Positions 10,718-20,625 of a stretch of DNA of 64,000 bases are shown in pieces. The translations under genes and the position numbers were made by a program. The stretch is from positions 144,476,885 through 144,540,884 of the forward strand of contig NC_053038.3 of NCBI RefSeq assembly GCF_002575655.3, given 5' to 3'. Each line of letters begins with the position of its first letter. The stretch's first letter is position 1. The DNA comes from Aegilops tauschii subsp. strangulata (taxonomy: Eukaryota; Streptophyta; Magnoliopsida; Poales; Poaceae). Below the pieces are notes generated by a model. It ran no database searches. It had not been told where the DNA came from and worked only from the letters and a program-made list of their open reading frames with translations.

Positions 10718-11064
10718 GTCCCCTTTAGCGCTCAAGCAACTACCGAGAAGTAGGAAAGGGTGGCGACGTTTCCGTAACAAGGCTGCCACAGGTGAGGGTC
10801 CGATGCTGTAGTGCTGGGTTGATCTAGTCGCTAGACTTATCTTGGCATTCCTGAGCTGGCTTCTTGTGTCGCGCTAGACTTGTGCGTTGACCGCTATAGG
10901 GTAGCTAGGTTGGGCCCGTGCGAGCCTCCCCCTCTTCTCCATGCTCTTCGGTGTGCTCTGCATCCTCAGGTCCCGGCCCTCGAGCGAGCTCAGCCGCCAC
11001 TGGTATGCCAGGTCGCGATGCCATGGTCAAGGCCAGGGGGTGAGGGCTGGAGAGCCAGTAAGAT

Positions 11065-11088
11065 CTTCTGAGTCGCGATGCTCAGGAG
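11065..11088 (-). other. conserved stem-loop, element C copy 2
   Basis: Arms CTTCTGAG and CTCAGGAG around TCGCGATG, one weak pair. It lies next to 'gccagtaaga' and to a run (tttaacgcgcaagcg) also found beside the other copies. Confidence 0.55.
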
Positions 11089-11628
11089 CCCACTTTTAAC
11101 GCGCAAGCGAATCGCATGGGAGAAGAAGGAGGAGCCCGTGGTACTTCCCGTTGTTGTTCTCGGGAGGTTCCTGCAGGTCAGCACGAGGGAAAACGCAGAT
11201 TGCCACGATGATTGCCGGTCCGCCGTAGGTTGTTCTGCAAGAAGATGAAGGCACTGAGGGCCTGGTGAGGTGACGTGCGCGGGACGCGCCGCGAGCCAGA
11301 GCTTGACCACTCAGATTTGTCGGCACTGCAGGGACGGACCCGAGCACAGGCGCCGTGCCAGAGTGTGTAGCTCCCATGGTGGGTGACAATCAAGCAGGTG
11401 ATAACCATAGATAGATTACGCATGGGAAGCGAACTAGCTCAGATAAATTCAAGAACGATACATGCCACTCGGCTGGACCCGAGCGGCTTGGGGATGATGC
11501 AGCCCGAGGGGCGCCCCCAGCAGAGTAAGATAAAGGCATGAAAGGATACATGCCGCAGGGACAGACCCACACGGCCTGGGAATGATGCAGCCCGAGGGGC
11601 GCTCCCAGCTAAATAAACTTGGAAAATG

Positions 11629-12132
11629 TCACCTGGTTCCGTTGTCGAAGGGGTGTTGGGGCAACTGAAGACGCGTGTTGAACGGCTTGCTCCTCACGAG
11701 CCACCTGGGCCCTGAGCCTCGTGATGCTCTGGGGGTCCAGGTGGATCCTTGAGGACCGTCTCCATCTCCGCTAGGACTGCGTGATGCCTGACCTCGTGAG
11801 CGGCAAAGATGCTCCGCAGGTTGCGCTGGAAGGCGGCTGCCACGCTCGGCAGGCCGAATGGCATGCGAACATAACTGTGAGGTGGGCCCTTGCAGCGTCC
11901 CATGCGCGAAGGCCAAAAGAGCTCCTGAGATGCGGCTCTGTTGACCCCTGGGATGTCGACGCAGACGCGCAGCCCGCCATCCTCGCCTGGATGGGGAGTC
12001 GCGCCAGGTGAGCGGCGGTCGCCGCGCATTGCTCTTGCATCTTGCAGTTCCTGAGTGGTCTTGGCAATGAACTCCTGAGCGCTGGGTGCTCCTCGTCCGG
12101 TGTCCTCCTAAGGGAACCGTGCTGCAAAGCAC
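11629..12132 (-). pseudogene. reverse-transcriptase remnant of element C
   Basis: Minus frame 12,029-11,694 has LRVCVDIPGVNRA, comparable to the RT segment R-V-C-V-D-F-x-x-L-N, then PPHSYVRMPFGLPSVAAAFQ, comparable to the Y-x-x-M-P-F-G-L-x-N-A-x-A-x-F-Q block. The YxDD catalytic motif does not follow: the frame goes to LAEMETV and ends EAQGPGGS. The rest of pol is missing. Element B (17,525-17,960) ends in the same way and D begins in this segment, so the truncation is shared by the family rather than recent. Confidence 0.7.
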
Positions 12133-12239
12133 GCCTCCACGTGGTGCCCGAGCGCCTCCCTCGTGATGTTGGCAATGTCTGAGGCCCTCCAGAAGAGAGC
12201 CCCCGAGCCCTGCCCGAGGAGGGCGCCGGGCGCGCCTTC

Positions 12240-12824
12240 CTATGCGAGGGAGGGAGGCGCCCCGGGCGCGGGCGCCGATCGTGACGAGGTACCACTTGCG
12301 GCGCCATTCCCCTGAGGCCCTGTGCGGAGAAGCTGCTTCTTCTTCTTGGGGATGACCTCAAAAGGGTATTGCGCTGCATTGTTGTCGGGGTCTTCGATTG
12401 ATGTTGCTTGGAAGGCACGCTCGAGGGAGCACACCGCATCTCTTTCTTCACAGGGGACTGTGATGATCCCGCCGCTTCCTGGCATCTTGAGGACGTTGTA
12501 GCCGTGGTGTGTCACTGCCATGAACTTGGCCAGGGCCGGATACCCGAGGATGGCGTTGTACGACAGACGGATGTGGGCGACGTCGAAGTCGATGAGCTCG
12601 GTGCGGTAGTTGCCGCGCTGTCCGAAGGTGACAGGGAGGCGGACCTGCCCTATCGGGGTGATGGAACCGTCGGTCACTCCTGAGAAAGGCCTGGTAGGCT
12701 GAAGCTGGTCGTATGGAACTCGAAGGCTGTCGAACGTCTCGACGGACAGGACGTTGAGCCCTGCGCCGCCGTCGATGAGGGTCTTGGTGACTTGCACGTT
12801 GCTGATGATGGGTGAGCAAAGCAT
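12240..12824 (-). pseudogene. retropepsin-like protease, element C
   Basis: A 194-residue frame. The active-site region is TKTLIDGGAGLNVLSVETFD (DGGA, as in Tat-lineage proteases) followed by a conserved DFDVAHIRLSYNAILGYPAL segment, where ILGYPAL is the second retropepsin block. The C-terminus is Ala/Ser/Pro-rich. The protease would cleave the gag polyprotein. It lies downstream of gag in a different frame, with the gag stop at 12,898, and has no attached polymerase. It is about 90% like the element B copy by eye. Confidence 0.75.
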
Positions 12825-12897
12825 CGGGAGGGCGCCAGCGGTGGCCGCGCTCTTGAGTTGGTCTACTGAGCTGAAAGTGATGGTGCACTTGGACCAC

Positions 12898-14134
12898 CTA
12901 AGCGACTTGTGGCCTCGAGAGGACTGCGTTCACCTCGCAAGCAAACTGCTTGAAGATACGCTGAGAGGCTAGGGCCTGAGCTCTGCCCAAGATGCAGGCG
13001 ATAGCATGCGGCTCCCGGAAGCCCCCAGCCCCCTCGTCCTGATGGTGGTCGTCGTTCCTTCTTGGCGGTGGCGGCAGCGGAGGAAGGCCAGCGTTGCACT
13101 GGGGGCGGTCCTCGCGAAGCTGATCCCTCCATGCGCCCTCACGAGGCTGGTCTTGCCAGGGATCTTTGCGAGGCCAGTCGCGCCACTCCTGGCGAGGGCC
13201 ACGATCGTCAAAGCGTCCTCCGCCACGTCCTCCTCCTTGGCCGTAGCCCCGGTCATTGCGCTCGGGGCGTCGACCGAGGCGTCCGTCTCGAATGGCCCTG
13301 AGCTCTTGAGAGTCATTAGTGTTGTGGCTGTGGACGTTGTGGAAGGCGCAGAACGGGCGGCTGCTCTTGGACGACTCGGGAATGTCCCGGCCGCGCTTCG
13401 TCTCCAGCTCCGCTGCAAGCACGGCCACTCCCTTGCGCTTCACGTCCTTGGCCTTGGCCTTCTTCTCCTCGGGGTCAGCAGCTGGGAGCTCGAAGAGGGA
13501 AAGGCGCCCTTCCTCAGCTCTTGCGCACTTGGTCGCCGGGTTGAATAGCTCCAAGGTCATGCACAACTCCTTGTGGATGGCGAGCTCCTCCAACTTGACA
13601 TCGCGGACACCATCAGAAAACGTGGAGATGATGGCCTCGTCCGTCACCTTGGGGATCTTGAGGCGAACGTTGTTGAAGTGCTGGATGTACTTTTGCAGGG
13701 TCTCTCCTGGCTGCTGCTTGATGCGGTGCAGGTCACCCGCGGCCGGAGGGCGGTCGCGAGTGCCTGGAAGTTGGCGACGAAGCGGTCGCACATCTCGTTC
13801 CAGGAGGATATGGAGCCCGGGGGCAGGTTCAGGAGCCACGAGCGAGCGCCATCCTTGAGAGCCATGGGGAACCAGTTCGCCATGACTTTTCCATCGCCGT
13901 TGACAGCCTCGATGCTCAGCTCGTAGAGCTGCAGGAACTCCGCGGGGTCGGGGGTGCCGTCGTAGCGAGGAGGCAGGTCTGCCTTGAACTTGCCTGGCCA
14001 TGCGACGCTACACAGCTCAGGAGTGAAGGCGCGGTAGCCTGCGGTGGCCACCAAGACCCTTTGCTGATGCGGAGCCTACCCTTGGTGCCCGCGCACCACC
14101 ACCGCGGGCGGCACACGGTCTTGTCGCAGTGGTG
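12898..14134 (-). pseudogene. gag, element C, 3' part, frameshifted
   Basis: This is the continuation of the gag whose start is at 21,806, split by insertion of element B. One frame (14,134 to about 13,775) has AFTPELCSVAWPGKFKADLP and NWFPMALKDGARSWLLNLPP, the typical gag capsid core. A missing G near 13,775 (CCAGGCAC against CCAGGGCAC in B) shifts the frame to the one running to 12,898, which has QQPGETLQKYIQHFNN. The knuckle-like FCAFHNVHSHNTNDS keeps C..H..H but has S where the last C is expected. A Gly/Arg/Asp-rich tail (GGGRGGGRFDDRG) probably binds RNA. Confidence 0.75.
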
Positions 14135-14139
14135 CTGGG

Positions 14140-15035
14140 TGTTGGATGTGGGTTCCGGCAAAAACCTTAAGGTTTGAACTCTGGGGTGCGCGTGAAGTTC
14201 TTTCCCTCCTACCGATCCTCGCCATGGCTCTCTAAGATCTCGCGGACGAACTCGACGAACTCACAACACAGGAAGACACGAGATTTATACTGGTTCAGGC
14301 CACCGTTGTGGAGTAATACCCTACTCTAGTGTGTGGTGGTGGATTGCCTCCTTGGCTGATGAAGAAGAGTACAAGGGGGAGAACAGCCTCCTGAGGTTGA
14401 GGTGTTCTTGTGCTCGGTGAACTTGTGGGGGTGGGAACTTGATCAGTTCCACCTGCCTCTACTGTAGTGGCTAGCTCCACTTATATAGGCCCTGGTCCTC
14501 TCCCCAAATATTGAGCGGGAAGGGAGTCAACAACGACAGGCAAATTTGAAAGGGGACAACTAGTACAAGCTATCCTGACAAAAGCGGTCATCGCCTGCCA
14601 AAGGCTCTGGTGGTGACACCGTCTTGGGCTCCACGGTGACCTCCGTCTTGCCGTCCCGCTGGTCTTGGTCTCGTTGCACCGATATGAAAACCTTCGCCTG
14701 ATGCCTCGGTACTCCGCGCCTGCGCCTGCCTCCTTAGCACCAAAGAGGAACAAGGACGCTGCGCGCGCTGGCGCCCGCCTGGTGTCAATCGTCATGGCTC
14801 ACGTCACAAGAGCCTCGTGAGGTTTGCCCCGCCTTGATATCTCCGCTCCTCGCGAGGTAGCCTGGAGAGGCCGCTCCTGAGGAGGTCTTGCGTCGTCCGC
14901 CTTGCGAGGCTTGGCCCCTCGCGAGAGTCCTAAATGCCTTGTTGATGAAGGTGGGCCGTACAGGCCTGCTCGCATAGCCACGCCGTGGGCCGCATGCAGG
15001 CAAGTCTGGGGACCCCCGTTCCCAGAACGCCGACA
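14140..15035 (-). repeat. 3' LTR of element B
   Basis: 896 bases. On the minus strand it begins TGTCGGCGTTCTGGGAACGG and ends 'acccacatccaaca'. It keeps a TATATAAG box (minus, 14,480-14,487). By eye it differs from the 5' LTR at roughly 25 of the first 345 compared positions, so the insertion is not recent. Confidence 0.85.
14480..14487 (-). promoter_or_regulatory. TATA box in the 3' LTR of element B
   Basis: Minus strand TATATAAG within 'gggcctatataagtgg'. The same box is present in the LTR of element D at 41,821-41,828 but deleted from the 5' LTR of B. Confidence 0.6.
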
Positions 15036-15050
15036 GTAGCCCCCGAGCCC
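15036..15050 (-). other. polypurine tract of element B
   Basis: The minus strand reads 'cttgggctcgggggctac' directly before the 3' LTR. The same tract precedes the LTR of element D at 41,276. Confidence 0.75.
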
Positions 15051-15276
15051 AAGGTGCGCTCTGGCTTTGCTTCGCGGCGAAGCCAAGGGTCAAGTACAGA
15101 GCACCGCGGGCCCCAAAAGTCTACGGCCTTGGTCGACGCGTGGCGGTTGATTGGACGTGGGCGTCTCCACTTCCCCATGCTGCCTCGGCAACTGCACAAC
15201 TTGACAAGTCCCTGCGACATGCAAGGAAAACCATCATTACCTGTGATTGTGGGAGGCGCCGGTTGGCCTTCTCTCG

Positions 15277-15285
15277 CTATAAATG
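15277..15285 (+). promoter_or_regulatory. TATA-like box of the antisense B3 ORF
   Basis: CTATAAATG about 80 bases before the ATG at 15,365, followed by a pyrimidine-rich leader and 'caacaATGg'. It suggests that the antisense ORF has its own promoter inside the 3' part of element B. Confidence 0.5.
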
Positions 15286-15364
15286 GGTAAGGGGGCAGAG
15301 CCCCCGTCGCCCATCTCTTCCTTGCTTCACTCGCTTCTTCCTCCTTGCTCCTCTACTTGCAACA

Positions 15365-16156
15365 ATGGCACTCATCCGAAGGTTTTACGCTGAGGAGAAA
15401 GGAAAGGCCCCCCGCGATGATCCGGGGCCGCTCCCGCCGAAGAAGAGGTCGGCCCATCATCGCGACGTGCCGGCGATGCAGGTGGTGACGAGGCCTTGGT
15501 GCGAGCGGCCTCCTCCAGGGTACTTGCTCCCCTTGTACGCCCGAGCCGAGGGCTCAGGAGGGCGGAGCGACGAGCAGCGACACCCGCGCTGCGCCCGTGG
15601 TCGCCGCGCGATGGCGATGCATGCCGTTGCTCCTGGAATCCATGCCACGGATTCCTCACGCGAGCTTGTGCTATGGGCGCCGATGCCCCCGAGCTCTTGG
15701 ATCCGCTTCCCGCGGTTCTTCTCGGATGTGATGCCGCCGAGGGGGCCTCTCGAGCTCTGGCTGTAGCATGCTGATTGCAACGCTCCGGCGACCGGACCAG
15801 AGATCGAAGCGGTCCCCACCGGCAAGATCTTCATGACCCACGGCTGGAGGGAGGTTGCGCGGGTCTGCCGCGTGGAGGGCGCCCTCGCGATCTACTTCGA
15901 GTACGACGGCGCCTCCACGCTCTTCTTCAAGGTCTTCGATGCGGAGGGCTGCCGCCTGGAGTGTTGCCCTGGAGGGGAGCGCCAGGCTGACGCGCGCTCC
16001 ACTCGTGGCTACTCCAGCAGCAGCAGCCCCTGGGAGTCTAGCGACTCTCCTGAGCTCTACGAGACTTCAGAGACGAGCGGCGACAGCTACGTGCCCCCGA
16101 GCTGTCGCCGGGCTCGGAGCAGAGCCACGACGTCCAGCCGCCGCCGCCGCCGCTGA
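15365..16156 (+). pseudogene. B3-domain protein carried antisense in element B, one nonsense codon
   Basis: A single reading frame of 263 codons, open except for a TAG at 15,764-15,766 (codon 134). The codon is probably an old CAG, since the frame is otherwise undamaged. The B3 fold starts near residue 118 with SSWIRFPRFFSDVMPPRGPL and continues after the stop with GKIFMTHGWREVARVCRVEG and YFEYDGASTLFFKVFDAEGC, the typical B3 pattern (PRFF; GW..; ...F.Y.G.S.F.V.IF...G). The C-terminus is Ser-rich and ends in an Arg-rich, NLS-like RRARSRATTSSRRRRR. B3 proteins are plant transcription factors. It lies between the RT remnant and the 3' LTR, opposite in direction to gag. Element D has an unrelated ORF in the same place. 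Confidence 0.7.
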
Positions 16157-16512
16157 TCTGGATGGGGTCGGCGCCGGCCTCCCGTGGCCCACTGTTGATG
16201 ATGGCGTCCGCCACGGGAGGGTGTAGATAGGATTCCTCTTATTTCTTGCTTTTGTTCCCCGCGAAGAATCCAGAAGTACCCCGTGGGGGTGTGTGAAGGG
16301 TCTGTAATGTCTCTTGCGTATGTATTCCCTGTTATGAAAATTTGCGAACGCATGTCCTGTTCAGGCTCGGTCTCCCCTTTCCAACTTCGCGATAGCTTGT
16401 TGCTCTACACTGACAGGTCCCGGTCCCCAGGCAGGCTGCAGCCGTCACGGGTATGCCAGGTCGCGTGCCGTGGTCAAGGACAGGAGGTGAGCGGCCCGAG
16501 GTCCAGTAAGAG

Positions 16513-16536
16513 CCTCTGAGGCGCGATGCTCAGGAG
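16513..16536 (-). other. conserved stem-loop, element B copy 1
   Basis: Arms CCTCTGAG and CTCAGGAG around GCGCGATG, with one mismatch. Confidence 0.5.
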
Positions 16537-16880
16537 GTCCCCTTTAGCGCTCAAGCGGCCATGGTAAGGCGGGAAAGGGAGGCAACGTGGTCTCAACAGG
16601 GATACGGCGAGCATCAACATCTAGGCTCCAACAACTAGCCAATCTGCACGCGAGACTTATCTGGCCGATTCCGAGTCGATTCCTCGTGGTGCGCTAGGCC
16701 TGTGCGCAACCATCCGCAGCGTAGCTAGGTTAGGCCCGTACAGGTCCTTCCCCTTACAATGCTTCCCTTCGTGCTCTACGTCCTCAGGTCCCGGCCCTCG
16801 AGCGAGCTCAGCCGCCGCTGGTATGCCAGGCCGCGATGCCGTGGTCAAGGCCAGGGGTGAGGGCTGGAGAGCCAGTAAGA

Positions 16881-16906
16881 GCTCCTAAGTCGCGATGCTT
16901 AGGAGC
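16881..16906 (-). other. conserved stem-loop, element B copy 2, with compensatory change
   Basis: Arms GCTCCTAAG and CTTAGGAGC are perfectly complementary (9 bp) around TCGCGATG. Compared with the usual CTCCTGAG/CTCAGGAG both arms have changed together, which keeps the pair. Confidence 0.65.
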
Positions 16907-17524
16907 CCCCCTTTTAACGTGCAAGCGGATTACATGGAAGAGGTGGGAGCTCGCGGTGCCGCCTAGTGTTATCCTCGCGATATTCCTACAAGCCAGCACA
17001 AGGAGAAACACGGTTCTGCCGTTATGGTTGCCCGCCTGCCACTTGTTGCTCCATGAGGAGGCGAAGGCACTGAGGGCCTGGTGAGGTGACGTGCGTGGGG
17101 CGTGCCACGAGCCAGAGCTCGACCGCTCAGGTTTGTCGACGTGGCAGGGACGGACCCATGCACCAGCGCCGTGCCTGTGTGAGGAGGCCCTGTGGGAGGC
17201 GACGATCGACCAGGTGGTAACCAGGCAGGTGACAGTCATAGGCAGATTAAGCATGGGAGGTAAGTCAGCTTCGGAAAATGCAGAAAGATACATGCCACTG
17301 GGTCAGGCCTGAGCGGCTTGGGGATGATGCAGCCCGAGGGGCGTCCCCAGCAAGGTAAGCCAAAGACATAAGCAAAAGGGATACATGCCACAGGGACGGA
17401 CGCACGCGGCCTGGGAATAATGCAGCCCGAGGGGCGCTCCCAGCTAAACGAACTTGGAAAATGTCACCTGGTTCTTTTGACGAAGGAGAGTTGGGGCAGC
17501 TGAAGGTACGCGACGAAGGAATGG

Positions 17525-17960
17525 CTCCTCACGAGCCACCGGGGCCCTGAGCCTCGGGAGACTCTGGGGGCTCGGGTGGTTCCCTGAAGACCGTCTCCAT
17601 CTCTACCAGGACGGCGTGGTACCTGGCCTCCTGGGCAGCCAGGACACGCCGCATATTGCGATGATAGGCTGACGCCACGCACGGCAAGCCGAAGGGCATG
17701 CGAACGTAGCTGTGTGGTGGGCCCTCGCAACGGCCCAAACGCGAAGGCTAGAAAAGCTTCTGAGATGCAGCCATGTTGAGTCCTGGAACGTCGATGCAGA
17801 CACGCAACCCGGCATCCTCGCCTGGATGAGGAGCTGCGCTTCGTGAGCGGCGGTCGCCGCACATGGCCCTTGCGTCTTGCAGTTCCTGAGTGGTCTAGGT
17901 GATGAACTCCTGAGTGGTGGGCACTCCTTGCCCTCTGTTCTCCTGAGGGAAACGTGCTGC
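17525..17960 (-). pseudogene. reverse-transcriptase remnant of element B
   Basis: The frame 17,738-17,529 has PPHSYVRMPFGLPCVASAYH, the RT fingers/palm block, then LVEMETVFREPPEP and EAQGPGGS. The preceding part in another frame gives GLRVCIDVPG-like sequence with stops. There is no YxDD motif and no RNase H or integrase. Same truncated structure as element C. Confidence 0.65.
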
Positions 17961-18074
17961 GAAGCACGCCTCCAAGTGGTGCCCGAGCGCCTCCCTCGTG
18001 AGGTTGGCAAAGTCTGAGGCCCTCCAGAAGAGAGCCCTCGAGCCCTGCTCGAGGAGGGCGCCAGGCGCGCCTTC

Positions 18075-18830
18075 CTATGCGATGGAGGGAGGCGCCCCTG
18101 GAGCGGGCGCTGATCCTGACGAGGCTCCAGCTGCGACGCCATCCTCCTGAGATCCTGCACGGTGCAGCTGCTTCTTCTTCTTGGGGAGGACCTCGGGAGG
18201 GCCCTCGCCTTTGCTGTCGGGGTCGTCGATTGCTGCAGCTTGGAAGGCGCGCTCGAGGGAGCACACCGCATCTCTCTCTTCACATGGGACCGTGATGATT
18301 CCGCCGCTTCCCGGCATCTTGAGGACGTTGTCGCCATGGTGGGTCACCGCCATGAACTTGGCCAGGGCCGGATACCCGAGGATGGCGTTGTATGGCAGGC
18401 GGATGTGCGCGATGTCGAAGTCGATGAGCTCGGTGTGGTAGTTCTTGCGTTGCTCGAAGGTGACAGGCAGGCGGACCTGCCCTATCGGGGTGGTGGAACC
18501 GTCGGTCACTCCTGAGAAAGGCTTGGTAGGCTGAAGCTGCTCATACGGGACTTGGAGGTTGTCGAACATGTTGACGGACAGGATGTTGAGCCCTGCGCCG
18601 CCGTCGATGGGGGTCTTGGTAACTTGCACATTGCTGATGACTGGGGAGCAAAGCATTGGGAGGGCACCAGCGGTGGCTGCGCACTTGAGCTGATCTACCG
18701 AGTTGAAGGTGATGGCGCACTGGGACCACCAGAGCGGGCGCGTGGCCTCGAGCTTGGGGAGGACTGCATTCACCTCACGAGCGAACTGTTTGCAGATGCG
18801 CTGAGAGGCTGGGGCCTGAGCGCCGCCCAA
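18075..18830 (-). pseudogene. gag C-terminus and retropepsin-like protease, element B
   Basis: A 251-residue frame. The first ~70 residues (FAREVNAVLPKLEATRPLWW) are the gag-protease linker. TKTPIDGGAGLNILSVNMFD carries the DGGA active-site motif, and IRLPYNAILGYPALAKF is the second conserved block. The C-terminus is KKKKQ and Ala/Ser/Pro-rich. The frame is open through the protease but separated from gag by stops between 18,830 and 19,071. Substrate would be the gag polyprotein inside the particle. Confidence 0.75.
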
Positions 18831-19070
18831 TATGCAGGCGATAGCACACAGCTCCTAGAAGCCCCTAGCCCCCTCGTCTTGATGTTGATCGTCGTTCCTT
18901 CTTGGTGGTGGCGGCAGCGGGGGAAGACCGGCGTTGCCCTAGGGGAGATCCTCATGAGGCTGGTCCCTCCAGGCGCCCTCGCGAGGATGATCTTGCCAAC
19001 GGTCCTCACGAGGCCTGTTGCGCCACTCCTGGCGCGGGCCACGGTCGTCCAAGCGTCCGCCTCCACATCC

Positions 19071-20285
19071 TCATCCTCGGCTGTAGCCCCGGTCGCTGCG
19101 CTCGGGGCGTCGACCGAAGCATCCTTCACGAATGGCTCTAAGCTCTTGACAGTCACTGGTGTTGTAGGTGTTCAGGTTGTGGAAGGCGCAGAACGGTCGG
19201 CTGCCCTTGGATGACTCGGGCTGGTCCCTGCCTCGCTTGTTGTCTGGCTCCGCTGCGAGCACTGCGGCTTCCTTGCGCTTCACGTCCTTGGCCTTAGCCT
19301 TCTCCTCTTCTGCTCCCGCAGCTGGCAGCTCAAGGAGGGAGAGGCGCCCCTCCTCAGCTCTCACACACTTGGTCGCCAGGTTGAACAGCTCCTGAGATGT
19401 GCACAGCTCCTCGTGGATAGCGAGCTCCTCCTTCATCTTGATGTCGCGGACGCCGTCAGAGAATGCAGGGATGATGGCCTCGTCCATGACCTTGGGGATC
19501 TTGAGGCGAGTGTTGTTGGAGCGCTGGATGTACTTCTGAAGGGTCTCTCCTGGTTGTTGTTTGATGCAGCACAGGTCGCCCGCGGCCAGCGGGAAGTCGC
19601 GGGTGCCCTGGAAGTTGGCGACGAAGCGGTCGCGCATCTCATTCCAGGAGGAGATCGAGCCCTGAGGCAGGTTCAGGAGCCACGAACGGGCACCATCCTT
19701 GAGAGCCATAGGAAACCAGTTCGCCATGACTTTCTCGTCGCCGTTGGCTGCCTTGATGCTCAACTCGTAGAGCTGCAGGAACTCCGCGGGGTCGGCGGTG
19801 CCGTCGTAACGAGGAGGCAGGTCCGGCTTGAACTTGCCCGGCCAGGCGACGCTACGCAGCTCGGGGGTGAAGGCGCGGCAGCCGGCCGTGGTTGCCGGGG
19901 CCCGTCTCAGAGGTGGAGCTTGGTCTTGCTGAGGCCCGTGTGCCGCCACCGCAGGTAGAGCGCGGTCTTGGCGAGGTGGAGCGGGGAGCGCAGGTGCAGC
20001 TTCTCGCGGCCGAGGAATTTCTTGGCAGCTTCTCTCTTCGCGTGCGGGCGGCGGGCGTGGTGGATCGCGCCGCGCGGCTGCGCGCCTTGGCGCCAAGGCA
20101 CAGTCTTGGGGCAGAGGTGGTGGAGGCGCTCCATGAGCCACGTCGCCCGTGGCCGGCGGAGGGCGTGGCAGAGAGAGGGACGGCGCCGGGGAGCCCCCTG
20201 CGGTGCGGACGAGCTCGGCGACGCGGTCGAGCCAGTCCTCATAGAGGTCATCGACCGGGCGATAGCGCAAGAGCTCGTTCGCCAT
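19071..20285 (-). CDS. gag, element B
   Basis: 404 codons, open from ATG to a TGA in the Gly-rich tail (the same place reads GGA or CAA in element C), so it is slightly shortened. Residues 1-20 ANELLRYRPVDDLYEDWLDR; the capsid core has NWFPMALKDGARSWLLNLPQ, SISSWNEMRDRFVANFQGTR and KQQPGETLQKYIQ (Retrotrans_gag type). The knuckle-like FCAFHNLNTYNTSDCQEL keeps C..H....C but has Y where the second H is expected. Basic patches KAKAKDVKRKEA. This is the best-preserved gag in the window and could in principle give particles in which related copies are mobilised. Confidence 0.8.
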   Translation of the reverse strand: MANELLRYRPVDDLYEDWLDRVAELVRTAGGSPAPSLSLPRPPPATGDVAHGAPPPPLPQDCALAPRRAAARRDPPRPPPAREERSCQEIPRPREAAPALPAPPRQDRALPAVAAHGPQQDQAPPLRRAPATTAGCRAFTPELRSVAWPGKFKPDLPPRYDGTADPAEFLQLYELSIKAANGDEKVMANWFPMALKDGARSWLLNLPQGSISSWNEMRDRFVANFQGTRDFPLAAGDLCCIKQQPGETLQKYIQRSNNTRLKIPKVMDEAIIPAFSDGVRDIKMKEELAIHEELCTSQELFNLATKCVRAEEGRLSLLELPAAGAEEEKAKAKDVKRKEAAVLAAEPDNKRGRDQPESSKGSRPFCAFHNLNTYNTSDCQELRAIREGCFGRRPERSDRGYSRG

Positions 20286-20605
20286 GAGGAGCGCGGCCTA
20301 CGCGTCCATGGGAGCGCGACGTGCGTGGGACGAGGAACCGGCCGGGGTCAGCGATGGAGTGGCGGTGCGGCCGTCCTGCCGCACCGATGGGTGCAGCGAG
20401 GACGCTTGCTGCTCGTTCCCTGTCGGGCCGGTGGCGGCGTTGGTGCCAGGAGACGGAGAACGACGAGGTGGCCCACCGACGGGAGTCGTCTGAGCAACGC
20501 GGGTGGTGAGGGCAGCCCGGCGCTCAGCTCGAGCGCGGCGAGCGTCCGCCATGGAGACGATGGAGCGACGGAGCGACGACTTGACGGAAGGGAAGCTACG
20601 GCGCA

Positions 20606-20623
20606 CCCCTACCTGGCGCGCCA
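20606..20623 (-). other. primer-binding site of element B
   Basis: The minus strand reads TGGCGCGCCAGGTAGGGG, two bases after the LTR end at 20,626. Element C has TGGCACGCCAGGTAGGGG at the same place. The priming tRNA was not identified. Confidence 0.7.
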
Positions 20624-20625
20624 AA

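Larger units (their letters stand above)
10667..11628 (-). mobile_element. element C (Tat-like), region 3' of pol, truncated
   Basis: Collinear with 16,488-17,463 of element B and, in reverse, with about 36,840-37,300 of element D. It holds two copies of a conserved stem-loop and repeats of 'gatgcagcccgaggggcg'. ORFs here overlap in several frames on both strands and are not supported. The downstream part of C (antisense ORF, PPT, 3' LTR) is cut off by the Athila-like element at 10,666. Confidence 0.75.
16157..17463 (-). other. noncoding middle of element B
   Basis: No supported gene. Contains two copies of the stem-loop and 'gatgcagcccgaggggcg' repeats (17,326 and 17,421). It aligns with element C (10,667-11,628) and, reversed, with element D (36,840-37,300). 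Overlapping ORFs on both strands are GC-driven. Confidence 0.6.

Noticed and set aside
11771..12451. 226-codon minus ORF overlapping the protease and RT remnant of element C (and the similar one at 17,603-18,337 in B)
   Set aside because: It overlaps recognised protease and RT frames in another phase and shows only GC-driven Arg/Ser/Pro composition.
13006..13858. Two plus-strand ORFs of about 180 codons opposite gag of element C (and similar ones at 18,552-19,214 and 19,413-20,714 in B)
   Set aside because: They are complements of gag frames in high-GC DNA, without motifs.
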